Notes: generated from the sequence alone by a model not told the origin. DNA of 57,294 nt from Bacillus sp. SD088 (GCF_017355205.1 NZ_JADIJK010000031.1:1-57294); one strand, 5' to 3'. Numbered from the stretch's first letter, positions 27,414 to 39,485 are shown. Numbers and translations are program-made.

Positions 27414-28709
27414 TTAATTCAATACCCGTACTTTCACGTTTTTCCGTCCAAAGCGATAGGCTTGATCTTTATCTGGGACAAATAAATCAATACGATTTCC
27501 TTTGATTGCACCACCCGTGTCACCTGCAATTGCATGCCCATAACCCTCTACCCATACTTTAGAGCCCAGGGGAATGACACTCGGATCAACAGCAACGACT
27601 TTTGCATTGGGATTTGATTTCAAATCGATTCCTGTAGCCGTGACACCAGAACAACCATTGCAGCCAGCTGTATATGCTGTTGCGCTCATCGTAATCTCAT
27701 TTCCCTCTTGTGGGGCAGCAGCTTCTTCATTTGTAGCTTCTTTTTTCGTAGCACTTTTTTCTGGAGTGCTGTTGGAAGCGCTGTTGCTTGTTGTAGAAGT
27801 AACATTACTTTCTTTGCCGCGTGACACCTGCGCAACTAACACTTTCGTTCCCACAGCCACAATCTTGTCTTGACTATCACTCACAGTTTCCTCTGTCACG
27901 AGCTTACGTTTTACTTCTTTGCCATTTTCTTTTATTACTTCATATTCCTTTTTCAAGAGACCTTCTTTTCCATCTTGAACAACCTTTTCAGTCCCTTGCT
28001 CCAGATCCGAATCCTTTTTGGTTACAAGCGCATAATCAATAGACTCTTCCACCACATCGGTGACCTTTTCAACGCGGGTAATTTTAACAACTGATTCAGG
28101 TTCCACGTCTTCTTTTAAATTCGGTTCTACACGGTCCAAATCACCAAGCTCAATGTCTTGTTGCTTTAAAAGGTCAGCGACCGTAGTCGAAGTAGTCCAA
28201 ACGTCTTCCTTCTTCTTCCCATTTTGAAGAGTTAAAAGAAAGGCGCGATCTATATTTAGCTCCAACTGATCTTGTATAGCATCCTGCATAGAAAAGTTAA
28301 TTTCATCGTGTTCATTGACTTCAATTTTCTCTTCATCCAAGAAATCATCTACTGTTTCAGCTGTTGTCCAGTATACAGTCTCTTCATCATCAATCTTCAC
28401 AGCGACTCGCTTTGTTTTTTCCCATACCACCTTAAGATGGTCTTTTACAGCTGTATCCTTCGAATGAGATAAGTAATCCGTATCTTTTACTGGAACTTCA
28501 AGCTCATCTAGAATATCTCCCACGGTACTAGCATGGGTTTTAACTGTCATTTCCTCCCCGTCTATTGTAAGGGCCACAGTTTTCTTTGTCCCCTCATACG
28601 TAAGTATGCTCAAAGTAGCCGAAAAAACAATGAAACTAGCAATTAACATGCCTAATTTCTTACGTGTCATTGATGAAAAAGTAAAAATTTTTTTAGGTGT
28701 TGCATTCAT
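27414..28709 (-). CDS. yabE: YabE-like cell-wall protein with DUF348, G5 and 3D domains
   Basis: 431 residues. A single N-terminal membrane/signal segment (MLIASFIVFSATLSILTY) is followed by three DUF348 repeats (about 45-210), a G5 domain (about 215-290), a Ser/Thr/Lys-rich linker, and a C-terminal 3D domain with the three-Asp pattern (ATGIDL, VVAVDPSVIPLG, AGDTGGAIKGNRIDLF). It is expected to be a secreted peptidoglycan hydrolase of the RpfB/stationary-phase type. The ATG is chosen over the adjacent TTG by GGAGGAG spacing. Confidence 0.92.
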   Translation of the reverse strand: MNATPKKIFTFSSMTRKKLGMLIASFIVFSATLSILTYEGTKKTVALTIDGEEMTVKTHASTVGDILDELEVPVKDTDYLSHSKDTAVKDHLKVVWEKTKRVAVKIDDEETVYWTTAETVDDFLDEEKIEVNEHDEINFSMQDAIQDQLELNIDRAFLLTLQNGKKKEDVWTTSTTVADLLKQQDIELGDLDRVEPNLKEDVEPESVVKITRVEKVTDVVEESIDYALVTKKDSDLEQGTEKVVQDGKEGLLKKEYEVIKENGKEVKRKLVTEETVSDSQDKIVAVGTKVLVAQVSRGKESNVTSTTSNSASNSTPEKSATKKEATNEEAAAPQEGNEITMSATAYTAGCNGCSGVTATGIDLKSNPNAKVVAVDPSVIPLGSKVWVEGYGHAIAGDTGGAIKGNRIDLFVPDKDQAYRFGRKNVKVRVLN

Positions 28710-28885
28710 CAAAGCACTCCTCCTTCTTCTTCGAGAGTTTCACACAAAGGTGTGTAATTGTCAACCCCCTCTCTCTTTCATAAGGTAAAACCTATTATGC
28801 ACAGATAGATTTGAAAAAGAAAGAGAAAGTTCTCGACAATTCCTTTATATAAAGGGGCAAAGTTTGTAGAATAAACGGGTATTTC

Positions 28886-29010
28886 CAAAATGCACAAGGT
28901 GTCCCTATCGGCGACAAGCAAATGTTTTGAGACAAAGAAAGGCGCCCTTTTACCCTTCTTTGGTTCAACTTATTAAGTAGAACATCCACTAAAGTTCACG
29001 CCGTCCTAGC
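28886..29010 (+). repeat. Decayed family B repeat
   Basis: Starts TGCACAAGGTGTCCCTATCG, keeps GACAAGCAAATGTTTTGAGAC, and a hairpin of which GACAAAGAAAGG/CCTTCTTTGG still pairs, then AAGTTCACGCCGTCCTAGCC at the right. The tail is missing. It lies in the 344 bp tatD-yabE gap. Nearer yabE is TTGACA (28773-28768) with a small CACAC/GTGTG hairpin, a possible yabE promoter without a clear -10. Confidence 0.65.
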
Positions 29011-29053
29011 CAATAGCTTGTTGGTCTCTATTATTTCTTTTTATCATTTTTTA

Positions 29054-29821
29054 TCAGTCAATGCCGAATATTTTTTTTGCATTGTTTGTTGTTTGTTGCG
29101 CAACCTCTTGTAAACTCAAACCTTTTAATTCCGCAATTTGCTCTGCTACTAACTTTACATAGGCAGGCTCATTTCTCTTCCCTCTATAAGGGTGAGGCGC
29201 CAAGTATGGACAATCCGTTTCCACCAATAAACGATCCATTGGCACTTGTACTGCTACATCTTTAGGCTTCTTTGCGTTTTTAAACGTAACGGGCCCACCA
29301 AGAGAAATGTAAAAGTTCATCGCCAAACATTCTCCGGCAGTCTCTGGGCTTCCACTAAAACAATGCATAATTCCGCCCACTTGTTCTGCTTCTTCTTCTC
29401 TTAAAATGGTAATAATATCTTCTGTGGCTTCTCGGTTATGAATAATGATCGGCAAATGTAATTTCTTTGCCAATGTAATTTGCTTACGAAATACTTCCTT
29501 CTGAACTTCCTTTGGGGACTTATCCCAGTGGTAGTCCAAGCCCATTTCTCCAAGTGCAACAACCTTTGGATGTGCTGCAACCTCTTCGAGCCAGATAAGA
29601 TCTTCTTCTTGCATATCTATAGCATCAACCGGATGCCAGCCAACACTTGCATAAACATGATCATATCGATCAACAATATCAAGTGCTTTCTCAATGGTTG
29701 GGCGATCAAACCCGACTACAACCATATATTGAACACCTGCAGCATTCGCTCTTTCCATGGTTGCTTCAAAGTCTCCCGCAAACTGTTCATCATTTACATG
29801 ACAATGTGTATCAAATAACAT
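29054..29821 (-). CDS. tatD: TatD family metal-dependent deoxyribonuclease
   Basis: 255 residues, whole TatD barrel. Metal ligands: FDTHCHVND at the N-terminus, GEMGLDYHW near residue 92, IIHNREA near 127, HCFSGS near 153 and ETDCPYLAPHPYRGKRNEP near 203. Acts on DNA 3' ends. It follows metG as in B. subtilis (yabD). Confidence 0.95.
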   Translation of the reverse strand: MLFDTHCHVNDEQFAGDFEATMERANAAGVQYMVVVGFDRPTIEKALDIVDRYDHVYASVGWHPVDAIDMQEEDLIWLEEVAAHPKVVALGEMGLDYHWDKSPKEVQKEVFRKQITLAKKLHLPIIIHNREATEDIITILREEEAEQVGGIMHCFSGSPETAGECLAMNFYISLGGPVTFKNAKKPKDVAVQVPMDRLLVETDCPYLAPHPYRGKRNEPAYVKLVAEQIAELKGLSLQEVAQQTTNNAKKIFGID

Positions 29822-29893
29822 GACTAAAACTCCTTTATAGAGTATACTCCAAAATCTTATAACTTTTATATCAATTGATTAACATTTACATTA

Positions 29894-29954
29894 CAAAAAA
29901 GAACATAGAGAGTTATGGAGAAAAATACGGTTTTTGCCCATTGCTCTCTATGTT
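29894..29954 (-). terminator. Terminator after metG
   Basis: Perfect 11 bp stem AACATAGAGAG/CTCTCTATGTT (29902-29912, 29944-29954) with a 31-base loop, followed on the minus strand by CTTTTTTG; 42 bp beyond the metG stop. Confidence 0.75.
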
Positions 29955-29996
29955 ATTGTATCTCAAAGCTTTTTCTCTATGAACATAATATTACAA

Positions 29997-32033
<2,037 letters not shown>

Positions 32034-32246
32034 TCACGATTTCCTATGTTCTTTGGTCGATTCTTATCCACTTCCGCATTGATCAGTTTGCTGCAACGTG
32101 GATGAAAACGCCCTCTAAATCTTGATTTACGCTCGTTATACTTAAACCACCTTTTTTGCATCATAACCTTTTCTATCTCCAAAATATACGTGAAAAAGAC
32201 CTTTTTCGCAACTTTCGAAAATTCCTCATCCTATTCTCCTAGCTTA

Positions 32247-32275
32247 TTGACTATACAAAGGATAGTTGGTATGAT
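32247..32275 (+). promoter_or_regulatory. Sigma-A promoter of abrB
   Basis: TTGACT (32247-32252), 17 bp, TATGAT (32270-32275), about 75 bp before the abrB start. The rest of the 388 bp metG-abrB gap shows no gene. TTTCGAAAA (32212-32220) is only loosely like a Spo0A box and I do not call it. Confidence 0.75.
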
Positions 32276-32355
32276 AAAAGTAACATTTTTACCTATTAAA
32301 AAGTATAAAAGTCCCGAATTTTATAATTGATCTATGCCTTTCAGGGGGAATGAGC

Positions 32356-32634
32356 ATGAAATCTACAGGTATTGTTCGAAAGGTCGATGAGCTTGGGCGT
32401 GTCGTGATTCCAATTGAACTCCGCCGTAATTTAGACATTGATATTAGAGATTCGCTCGAAATCTATGTAGATACTGATCGTATTATTTTAAAAAAATACA
32501 AACCTAGTATGGCCTGTGAAATCACAGGTACCGTTTCAGATGAAAACAAAAGCTTTGCTAATGGGAAACTTGTTCTGAGTCCTGAAGGAGCAGAGCAATT
32601 AGTTAAGGATATCCAAAATACCTTCTGCAAATAA
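32356..32634 (+). CDS. abrB: Transition-state regulator AbrB
   Basis: 92 residues from MKSTGIVRKVDELGRVVIP; the ATG two codons upstream is too close to the AGGGGG ribosome site. Residues 1-50 are the AbrB swapped-hairpin DNA-binding domain, paralogous to SpoVT; the C-terminal part drives tetramer formation. It represses many stationary-phase genes during growth. It is one of the few plus-strand genes here, divergent from metG, as in B. subtilis. Confidence 0.95.
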   Translation: MKSTGIVRKVDELGRVVIPIELRRNLDIDIRDSLEIYVDTDRIILKKYKPSMACEITGTVSDENKSFANGKLVLSPEGAEQLVKDIQNTFCK

Positions 32635-32652
32635 AAGAAGGAAACTGAGGAA

Positions 32653-32688
32653 GACACCACTTGTTTTATTTCAGGGGTGTCTTTTTTC
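32653..32688 (+). terminator. Terminator of abrB
   Basis: GACACC/GGTGTC stem (32653-32681) with TTTTTTC after it. A short A-rich run on the other side means it may also stop transcription of rsmI from the opposite direction. Confidence 0.8.
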
Positions 32689-32712
32689 TTGGACTCTTCT
32701 ACGGAATGCTCC

Positions 32713-33600
32713 TTACCTCTCAACATGATAGGCTTGATAGACTTCGCGTTTCGGCATTTGTCTGTCCTTTGCGGTCAGTTTGATTGCCTCCTTTGAAGAA
32801 AGACCTTTCTCATCTATATAGTATTGTACATGATTTTGCATATCCATTGCGCTCCACCATCGTTCTTCTATTTCTTGCTTCTTTGCCTCTCCTGGCTCAA
32901 TAATTAGGCAAAATTCACCACGAACTTCTTGTTTCTCTGTCCATTCAATGGCTTCCTCTATGGAACCTCTTAGAAATTCCTCAAACTTTTTCGTCAGCTC
33001 CCGGCACAGAACAATATGACGAGTTCCAAAGACCTCTTTCATTTGTTTCAATGTTTCTTTTAAACGATGGGGGGCCTCGTAGAAAATAACGGCAGCTTCT
33101 TGATTACGCAAAATCTCCAGTTCGGCTTTTTTTTCCTTTTTCCCCCTTGGCAAAAAGCCATAGAAGTAAAATGGCTGAGGTGTGATTCCAGAAGCAATCA
33201 AAGCCGTAACTGCAGCGTTGGCACCAGGCAAAGGGACCACTGGTATTTTGGCTTGAATTGCTTGTTTCACAAGTTCATAACCAGGATCAGAGATGCAAGG
33301 TGTGCCAGCATCACTCACCAAAGCGAGAGTATGACCAGCCTCCAATTTTTTTATTAATTCTCTCCCACTAGCTTCCTTATTATGTTCATGATAACTGACT
33401 AATCCCGTAGAAATCTCATAATAATGGCATAACTTTTTCGTATTCCGAGTATCCTCGGCTGCAATTAAATCTACTTCCTTTAAAATACGAATTGCACGAA
33501 AGGTCATATCTTCCAGATTACCAATTGGGGTAGGGATTAAATATAAAATTCCATTATTCATTCCTTTTGAAAAACTCTTCTGTATCTGCAAACCCCTCAT
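32713..33600 (-). CDS. rsmI: 16S rRNA 2'-O-ribose methyltransferase RsmI
   Basis: About 295 residues; methylates C1402 of 16S rRNA. Tetrapyrrole-methylase fold with [50 protein letters not shown] and FYGFLPR. The start is uncertain: ATG at 33600, TTG at 33591 or ATG at 33561 are all in frame. A start at 33591 or above keeps QIQKSFS, which resembles the B. subtilis N-terminus. It overlaps the yazA stop. Confidence 0.94.
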   Translation of the reverse strand: MRGLQIQKSFSKGMNNGILYLIPTPIGNLEDMTFRAIRILKEVDLIAAEDTRNTKKLCHYYEISTGLVSYHEHNKEASGRELIKKLEAGHTLALVSDAGTPCISDPGYELVKQAIQAKIPVVPLPGANAAVTALIASGITPQPFYFYGFLPRGKKEKKAELEILRNQEAAVIFYEAPHRLKETLKQMKEVFGTRHIVLCRELTKKFEEFLRGSIEEAIEWTEKQEVRGEFCLIIEPGEAKKQEIEERWWSAMDMQNHVQYYIDEKGLSSKEAIKLTAKDRQMPKREVYQAYHVER

Positions 33601-33856
33601 CACTCATTTCCATTAAAAACTTTTCCTTCTGTTTACGTGTTAACTGCTTAAAAGCATACTCTGCACGCAGTGCTGCACTTTTTTGCTCATATTCCGCTGA
33701 GTAGATCATTTTTACAGGTCTTCTCGCTCGCGTATATTTAGCTCCCTTGCCACTATTATGTTGTTCTACTCTTCGTTCAGGATTAATCGTATATCCACCA
33801 TAATAAGAACCATCTCGGCATTCTAATACGTAAAAATAATGGTTATTTATTTCCAT
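33554..33856 (-). CDS. yazA: GIY-YIG domain protein YazA
   Basis: 100 residues of the UPF0213 family. The GIY-YIG core is [17 protein letters not shown] near residue 7, then [20 protein letters not shown]. Catalytic-type residues are present but the cellular role of this small family is not known; an endonuclease activity is only inferred. It overlaps both neighbours (yabB upstream, rsmI downstream), indicating tight coupling. Confidence 0.9.
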   Translation of the reverse strand: MEINNHYFYVLECRDGSYYGGYTINPERRVEQHNSGKGAKYTRARRPVKMIYSAEYEQKSAALRAEYAFKQLTRKQKEKFLMEMSDEGFADTEEFFKRNE

Positions 33857-34586
33857 ATAACATGGCTCTCACTTCTTCGTTATATTCATTTTGTTGATTA
33901 TACACAAATAGAGGGGAGAGAACTTTAAGGCCGGGACGTCCATCTTTGATCCCTTCAACTAAAATCGTGTTCGCTTCTTTACCTTCTTTAGGGTAAACAA
34001 ATCGAAGCCTTTTCGGCTCAAGACGATAGTTTCGCATATGCATGAATAAATCCATTAATCTTTCAGGTCGGTGAACAAAAGAAACTTTGCCTCCTTGTTT
34101 AAGGAGTTGGCTGCTACTTTTAACAACATCCTCTAAAGTACAATAAAGTTCATGTCTAGCAATCGCTAAATGTTCATTTTGATTCTGTATCTCGGGGGAT
34201 TTCGATGAAAAATAGGGAGGATTACAAGTAACAAGCTCAAACTGATTAGCACCTAATCGAGAAGGCATGTCCTTCAAATCTCCATGAATCATTTTAATTT
34301 TACTATCCAATTGATTCAATATCATACTTCTCTTTGCCATATTATATAAGCGTTCTTGAATCTCAACACCCATTATTTCCGCCTTGGTCCGATTAATTAG
34401 TAAGAGAGGGATCACCCCATTCCCACTACATAAGTCGATAATTTTCCCTTTTTGAATTGGCAAATAGGTAAAGTTAGCAAGCAAAACAGCATCAAGCGAA
34501 AAGGCAAAAACAGAAGGACTCTGGATAATCTGCAATTCTTCTGCTAACAAATAATCTAATCGTTCATCCTCGAATAATTCAACCAT
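33843..34586 (-). CDS. yabB: tRNA1(Val)-type adenine N6-methyltransferase family protein
   Basis: 247 residues from [20 protein letters not shown], with GGAGG well placed; upstream reading frame comes from a repeat element. SAM-dependent methyltransferase: [15 protein letters not shown] (motif I), MGVEIQERL, and the catalytic [11 protein letters not shown] (NPPY, N6-adenine type). The E. coli relative TrmN6 modifies A37 of tRNA1(Val); the substrate here is inferred. Confidence 0.9.
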   Translation of the reverse strand: MVELFEDERLDYLLAEELQIIQSPSVFAFSLDAVLLANFTYLPIQKGKIIDLCSGNGVIPLLLINRTKAEIMGVEIQERLYNMAKRSMILNQLDSKIKMIHGDLKDMPSRLGANQFELVTCNPPYFSSKSPEIQNQNEHLAIARHELYCTLEDVVKSSSQLLKQGGKVSFVHRPERLMDLFMHMRNYRLEPKRLRFVYPKEGKEANTILVEGIKDGRPGLKVLSPLFVYNQQNEYNEEVRAMLYGNK

Positions 34587-34611
34587 GATCGTTCTTTTCC
34601 TCCATAATAGT

Positions 34612-34829
34612 AAGAAAAGCGCAAGCGCCTTGGTCAGCCCCGACAAGCAAATGTTCTGAGCCAATAAAAGTCCGGTTTTGACTTTTATTGGCTCAGGTTA
34701 TAGGCAGTACATCGGCTAAGAACGCGCCGTCCTGGCGCAATGCCGATGAACTCACATCCTGTGAGTTTCTCGGGGCTAGGCGCTGGAGCTAGATCCAAAC
34801 ACTAGCCAATTTTTATACTTTCTTACCTA
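34612..34829 (+). repeat. Family B repeat with two mini-hairpins
   Basis: AAGAAAAGCGCAAGCGCC start, then a perfect 17 bp hairpin CTGAGCCAATAAAAGTC (34656-34672) with its complement (34680-34696), loop CGGTTTT. Next come two nested mini-hairpins: GCGCC-GTCCT-GGCGC (34724-34738) and CTCAC-ATCCT-GTGAG (34751-34765), then GGCGCTGGAGCTAGATCC. The DnaA-box tail is replaced by a sequence shared with 23400-23427. Confidence 0.85.
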
Positions 34830-34835
34830 GCATTT

Positions 34836-34880
34836 AAAAGGCACAAGGTGCCCGCCTATCGGCGACAAGCAAATGTTCAC
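34836..34880 (+). repeat. Truncated family B start
   Basis: AAAGGCACAAGGTGCCCGCC, TATCGGCGACAAGCAAATGTTC as at 12255-12293, then breaks off at CACGAGGCTGTCCCAAAAA, which looks like a junction with another sequence. GGCTGTCCCAAAA resembles ends of some insertion sequences, but no transposase is near. Confidence 0.6.
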
Positions 34881-34930
34881 GAGGCTGTCCCAAAAAGGCA
34901 ATGTTCTTGTTTTTTGAGATGCTCCTTTTT

Positions 34931-34962
34931 AAAAGAGCCCTCCCCACAAAGGAGGAGGGCTC
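34931..34962 (-). terminator. Terminator after yabA
   Basis: GAGCCCTCC/GGAGGGCTC (34935-34943, 34954-34962), ten-base loop, then TTTTAAAAAGG on the minus strand; 19 bp beyond yabA. Confidence 0.8.
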
Positions 34963-34980
34963 GGACATATAGATGGCCTA

Positions 34981-35346
34981 TTATTTTTTATTTAAGAAAG
35001 ATAAGCAGAATAAACAATCTTCATCCCGGCGGGGACTACCAAAGTGAATGTTGCAAATATGGAAGCCTTCTTGATAGATTCTAGCGAGGTTATCATACCC
35101 CTCGCCGATCTCGGATATTTTATCATATACCGTTTTTCCCGGCTTTTCTTCAGATTCTTCGGGGTTGGAGACTTTTTGGGTTTCCCCCTCCATATGCTTT
35201 CGCAAATGGTCATTCTCTATTTTTAAGGCATGGTTTTCTTCAATTAAATGAGCTAAATATTGTTTGAGTTCTCCTAATTGCTGGTATAACTCCCCAATCT
35301 GCATTTCCATGCTACTGACTGAGTCAAATAACTCCTTTTTATCCAT
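34981..35346 (-). CDS. yabA: Replication initiation control protein YabA
   Basis: 121 residues. An N-terminal leucine-rich coiled coil ([20 protein letters not shown] and following, about 10-60) makes the tetramer; a C-terminal zinc domain has HICNIHFG and DCLFC. YabA binds DnaA and the clamp DnaN and limits re-initiation. Its presence matters here because many DnaA-box-bearing repeats surround it. It follows ricT by 15 bp. Confidence 0.95.
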   Translation of the reverse strand: MDKKELFDSVSSMEMQIGELYQQLGELKQYLAHLIEENHALKIENDHLRKHMEGETQKVSNPEESEEKPGKTVYDKISEIGEGYDNLARIYQEGFHICNIHFGSPRRDEDCLFCLSFLNKK

Positions 35347-35361
35347 ACATTCTCACCCCAA

Positions 35362-36186
35362 TTATTCCGTGGCCGGGATAGATGATGAGCCCTTCTTAAC
35401 TTCTTCCAATGTATACTCCAATTGTCTTTCCTGTCCAAACAAATCAATCTGAATTAAACGTTCTAACATATTTAATCCTATGACTTTGCCAGGTCCATCC
35501 GGAGTTTTAATGGTTTCACCAATATCGGGCAATTCAGCTTTAGCTGCTTCATATTCATCGTTTTCATATTTCAAACAGCACATCAATCTACCACAAAGTC
35601 CAGATATTTTTGATGGATTTAAAGAGAGGTTTTGGTCCTTGGCCATTTTTATAGAAACGGGTTCAAAATCTCCCAAAAAGGTTGAACAACATAGCATTCG
35701 ACCACATGGCCCAATGCCCCCTAACATTTTCGCCTCATCACGGACACCAATTTGTCTTAGCTCTATTCTTGTTTTAAAAATAGCTGCTAAATCCTTTACG
35801 AGGTCACGAAAATCGATTCTGCCATCGGCTGTAAAGTAAAAAATCACCTTATTACGATCAAATGTGAATTCAACATCCACTAGCTTCATCGCTAAGCGAT
35901 GCTCCACGATTTTGTCGGAACAAATTTGATGGGCCTCTTCTGCTTCCAGCCTATTTTCTTCCACACTCATTTGATCTTTTTGGTCTGCAAGCCGGATCAC
36001 CTTTTTTAAAGGCAATACAACGTCATGTTCACTTACCTGCTTCGGTTCGGTGACAGCCTTGCCAAATTCAACTCCTCGAGTTGTCTCAACGATCACATAA
36101 TTGTCTTTCGTAATCGAGAAATCCCCTGGGTCGAAATAATATATTTTACCGGCCTTTTTAAACCGGACACCAATCACATTATACAA
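35362..36186 (-). CDS. ricT: RicT (YaaT), PSP1-domain protein
   Basis: 274 residues from a TTG start (MYNVIGVRFKKAGKIYYFDP). Cys-rich PSP1 motifs GPCGRMLCC and GLCGRLMCC are present around residues 160-205. With RicA and RicF it forms an iron-sulfur complex that aids RNase Y in mRNA maturation and favours Spo0A phosphorylation. It overlaps the end of holB by 8 bp. Confidence 0.95.
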   Translation of the reverse strand: MYNVIGVRFKKAGKIYYFDPGDFSITKDNYVIVETTRGVEFGKAVTEPKQVSEHDVVLPLKKVIRLADQKDQMSVEENRLEAEEAHQICSDKIVEHRLAMKLVDVEFTFDRNKVIFYFTADGRIDFRDLVKDLAAIFKTRIELRQIGVRDEAKMLGGIGPCGRMLCCSTFLGDFEPVSIKMAKDQNLSLNPSKISGLCGRLMCCLKYENDEYEAAKAELPDIGETIKTPDGPGKVIGLNMLERLIQIDLFGQERQLEYTLEEVKKGSSSIPATE

Positions 36187-37180
36187 AAGAAGGTCCCCCC
36201 TGCAATTTTAACACCAACTGTTCCATTAACAGCTGAGGATTCATATTTGCCTGTAGCATTTGTTTCGCTTCCAATATTGCCATCATTTGTTCAGACAGTC
36301 TCCCCGCAGAAGTTTGTAAAGCATCTCCCGCCAACTTTTTCTGTTGATCAGGATAGATCAATTGCTCTTCTTTCCCCAATTGTATATACAGTATATCCTT
36401 GTAGATAAATAATAATAGATCCAGTCCCATATCCATTTGTGCCCGCTCCTTAAAATGACCGTTCCATTCATTTTGTAAGGACGTCATCGCATATAACGGA
36501 TTCTGCTTCAGGACTTCATATAATTTTAACACTTTATTTCGTGCTTGTGCAAACCAATCATCATGATCAAGGTCAAGAGCTTCTTGTACCTGATTTGTCA
36601 TTGCTGATAATAGAGGGGCTTTCGTAGGATGAACCCCTAAAGATATCAACTTTTCCACCACCACATTGGCAGGAAGTGATTGGAAGGTGATCGTTTGGCA
36701 ACGAGAAATAATTGTCGGCAACATTTGCTGAGGCTGTTCTGTTAAAAGAATAGCCGTTGTTTGCACATGAGGTTCTTCTAAAAATTTTAATAAACTATTA
36801 GCCGCCGAATTTGTCATTTTCTCTGCATCTATAATGATATAAAATTTCTTTTTCGATTCTAATCCTGTTTTATTAAATTCCGCTCGTAACGAACGAATTT
36901 GATCTATTTTAATGGACAAACCATCCGGTTCAACGATATGAACATCAGGATGATTCCCATTCAAAATTCTTTTGCAATTTACACATTGTTCACATGGATT
37001 AAGGCCATTCTCAAGTTCTGTACAAAAAAGGCTTTGAGCGACCAGCATACTTGCTGCCCGCTTGCCTGTCCCGTGCTCACCTTCGAATAAATAAGCATGG
37101 GCAACACGATTTTTCTCAATCCCACTTTTTAAAACCTTTGCCGCTACGGGCTGTTCTTGTTCAAAATCTTGCCAATTCAT
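36179..37180 (-). CDS. holB: DNA polymerase III delta prime subunit
   Basis: 333 residues from MNWQDFEQEQPVAAKVLKSG (RBS GAGTGG). Clamp-loader AAA+ domain: FEGEHGTGKRAAS (P-loop), zinc site CEQCVNCKRI, DAEKMTNSAANSLLKFLEEP, and a sensor-I region ISRCQ. It opens the DnaN clamp together with DnaX. Upstream, towards darA, are 890 bp of repeats where B. subtilis has yaaR. Confidence 0.95.
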   Translation of the reverse strand: MNWQDFEQEQPVAAKVLKSGIEKNRVAHAYLFEGEHGTGKRAASMLVAQSLFCTELENGLNPCEQCVNCKRILNGNHPDVHIVEPDGLSIKIDQIRSLRAEFNKTGLESKKKFYIIIDAEKMTNSAANSLLKFLEEPHVQTTAILLTEQPQQMLPTIISRCQTITFQSLPANVVVEKLISLGVHPTKAPLLSAMTNQVQEALDLDHDDWFAQARNKVLKLYEVLKQNPLYAMTSLQNEWNGHFKERAQMDMGLDLLLFIYKDILYIQLGKEEQLIYPDQQKKLAGDALQTSAGRLSEQMMAILEAKQMLQANMNPQLLMEQLVLKLQGGPSFV

Positions 37181-37254
37181 TTTATCCACTCACTTGTACT
37201 TCAGGTCAGAACGGCGTGGTGATTATTGTCGCGCCCTCAGCCGTTCTTTTTTAT

Positions 37255-38072
37255 TTCGGGCGCCTTGTCCAGTTACAGGCGGTAGGAACTCGAGGTCAAA
37301 TAACCTGTAACCGATGAAGGGAAAAATCACCCTTCTTCGGTTACAGAACATTTGCTTGTCGCCCCTAACCAACCGCCCTCCGCTTTTCTTTGTCTAGCTG
37401 CGGCGCCTAGCGACTAGCAAATTTACGCCTTCTTCCTACGATAAGTCAACATCGGCTCATTCTTCCCGTGTTTCCTTTATCTCAGGCCAACAGGACGTTG
37501 GTCAGAACGACGTTGCGCCAGGACGGCGCGATTTTAGTCGTTCATCCTTATTATAAAAGTTTGTACGTCGCTAAACGGGTGCTTGCGCTTTTCTTCGTCT
37601 AGCTGCGGGCGGTAGGGGCTCGAGGTCAAATAACCTGTAACCGATGAAGGGAAAAATCACCCTTCTTCGGTTACAGAACATTTGCTTGTCGCCCCTAATC
37701 AACCGCCCTGCTCTTTTCTTTGTCTAGCTGCGGCGCCTAGCGACTAGCAAATTTACGCCTTCTTCCTACGATAAGTCAACATCGGCACATTCTTCGCCGT
37801 GTTTCCTTTATCTCAGGCCAACAGGACGTTGGTCAGAACGACGTTGCGCCAGGACGGCGCGATTTTAGTCGTTCATCCTTATTATAAAAGTTTGTACGTC
37901 GCTAAACGGGTGCTTCCGCTTTTCTTTGTCTAGCTCCGGCTCCTAGCTGCTAGCAAACTTTCGGTGCCCTCCTACGATAAGTCAACATCGGCTCATTCTT
38001 CGCCGTGTTTCCTTTATCTCGTCAGGCCCCTAAAAAGTTTGTACGCAGCTAAACAGTCGCCTTCGCTTTTCT

Positions 38073-38073
<1 letters not shown>
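37255..38073 (-). repeat. Tandem array of family B and A repeats
   Basis: Two tandem units of 330 bp (GGTAGG(AA/GG)CT at 37281 and 37611), each a B element followed by an A element in plus-strand order, then a third partial A from about 37925. All are inverted relative to the copies at 12040 and 42050. Each B carries a hairpin CTGTAACCGATGAAGGG/CCCTTCTTCGGTTACAG (one mismatch). Each A contains two mini-hairpins with loop AGGAC (CCAAC stems at 37487 and 37818; GCGCC stems at 37515 and 37846). No coding sequence is left. It separates darA from holB. Confidence 0.9.
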
Positions 38074-38420
<347 letters not shown>

Positions 38421-38431
38421 TCATTATTATA

Positions 38432-38685
38432 GAGGATGTTCAAAAAGTCCGGTAAAAATGACACTTCGAGATAAAGGAACTTCGACTAGTTACCGACACG
38501 TCCTGTGTCGAACGTCGAAGTCACCACATCCTGTGGAAGCTCGTTGGCTTGCTTCTCCGCTGCTCGAAGACTGCGCCGCCTCGAACTTTCGACGTACAGG
38601 ATGTACTAGCGTCGGTGTTGCTGACAGGACGTCAGCGCCTTTAGCCGACTTGGTCCTTTTTATCCTCCTTTTTGAACACGCATTA
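38432..38685 (-). repeat. Family C repeat, long inverted copy
   Basis: Plus-strand order is reversed relative to 92-402: GTTCAAAAAGTCCGGTAAAA at the left and GGACTTGG-like sequence ending CTTTTTGAAC at the right. It holds four mini-hairpins: CGACAC-GTCCT (38494-38510), CCAC-ATCCT (38524-38536), GTAC-AGGAT (38594-38606) and GCTGAC-AGGAC (38620-38636). It occupies most of the 351 bp tmk-darA gap. Confidence 0.85.
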
Positions 38686-38753
38686 ATACTATCTCTAGTA
38701 TATCACGATCCTCTTAGCTTATAAAAACATTTTAAAGAATAATTTGAAAACAA

Positions 38754-39389
38754 CTAGCCATTCGCTTTAATGAGCTTCTCCACCAATTCCATAGTTTGAA
38801 GAAATACCTGTTCTTTCGATTGAGAAGCGTCTATTTCCTTGATTCTTTCGGGGAATCGCTGTAATAGTTGTTTATAGCCTTGCCTCACCATTCGATGAAA
38901 ATCTAATTTTTCTAGATCAAGCCGATTTATTTCTCGTCCCTTGTTGGTTTCAATCCTTTTTAAACCAATCTCAGGCTCTATATCAAAATAAATGGTTTGA
39001 TCTGGCATCAGCTCTTGAATGGCAAACTGATTAATCGATAAAATTTCGTCCATTCCTATCCCTCTTGCATATCCCTGATAAGCAAGTGAACTGTCTATAA
39101 AGCGATCACACAGCACTATTGCCCCACTTTGAAGAGCTGGTATTACTTTTTCTACTAAATGCTGTCTTCTTGCTGCAGCATACAATAAGGCTTCTGTTCT
39201 AGGATCCATTGTAAGATTCTCTGGATCCAATATAATCTCGCGAATTCGCTCTGCTATGGGAATTCCTCCGGGCTCCCTTGTTAAAATAACATCCAATCCT
39301 CTTGCTTCTAATTCCTGGGCTATCTTTTGGATGATAGTTGTTTTTCCTGCCCCTTCTGGACCCTCAGTTGTAATAAATGTCCCGTGCAT
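38754..39389 (-). CDS. tmk: Thymidylate kinase
   Basis: 211 residues from [20 protein letters not shown], with GGAGG five bases upstream. P-loop [25 protein letters not shown] and [16 protein letters not shown] identify dTMP kinase (dTMP to dTDP). It follows yaaO by 96 bp, as in B. subtilis. Confidence 0.97.
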   Translation of the reverse strand: MHGTFITTEGPEGAGKTTIIQKIAQELEARGLDVILTREPGGIPIAERIREIILDPENLTMDPRTEALLYAAARRQHLVEKVIPALQSGAIVLCDRFIDSSLAYQGYARGIGMDEILSINQFAIQELMPDQTIYFDIEPEIGLKRIETNKGREINRLDLEKLDFHRMVRQGYKQLLQRFPERIKEIDASQSKEQVFLQTMELVEKLIKANG

Positions 39390-39485
39390 AATGACCTCCA
39401 AAAGCTTTCTCTTCTACTATTATAGCATTGTCAGCAACCGTTTTAAAATCAATGTCTCTAGACTCCTCTGATACTGATACCCCAA

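Noticed and set aside
32205-32225. Spo0A box upstream of abrB
   Set aside because: TTTCGAAAA differs from TGNCGAA and lies upstream of the promoter, not downstream where Spo0A acts in B. subtilis.
34880-34930. Insertion sequence end (GGCTGTCCCAAAA)
   Set aside because: No matching inverted end, no target duplication and no transposase fragment could be seen.
38524-38636. Mini-hairpins as straightforward CsrA sites
   Set aside because: GTACAGGATGTAC is close to the CsrA selection consensus, but lacks the purine before GGA, and the other members end in C after AGGA; kept only as a speculation within the finding.
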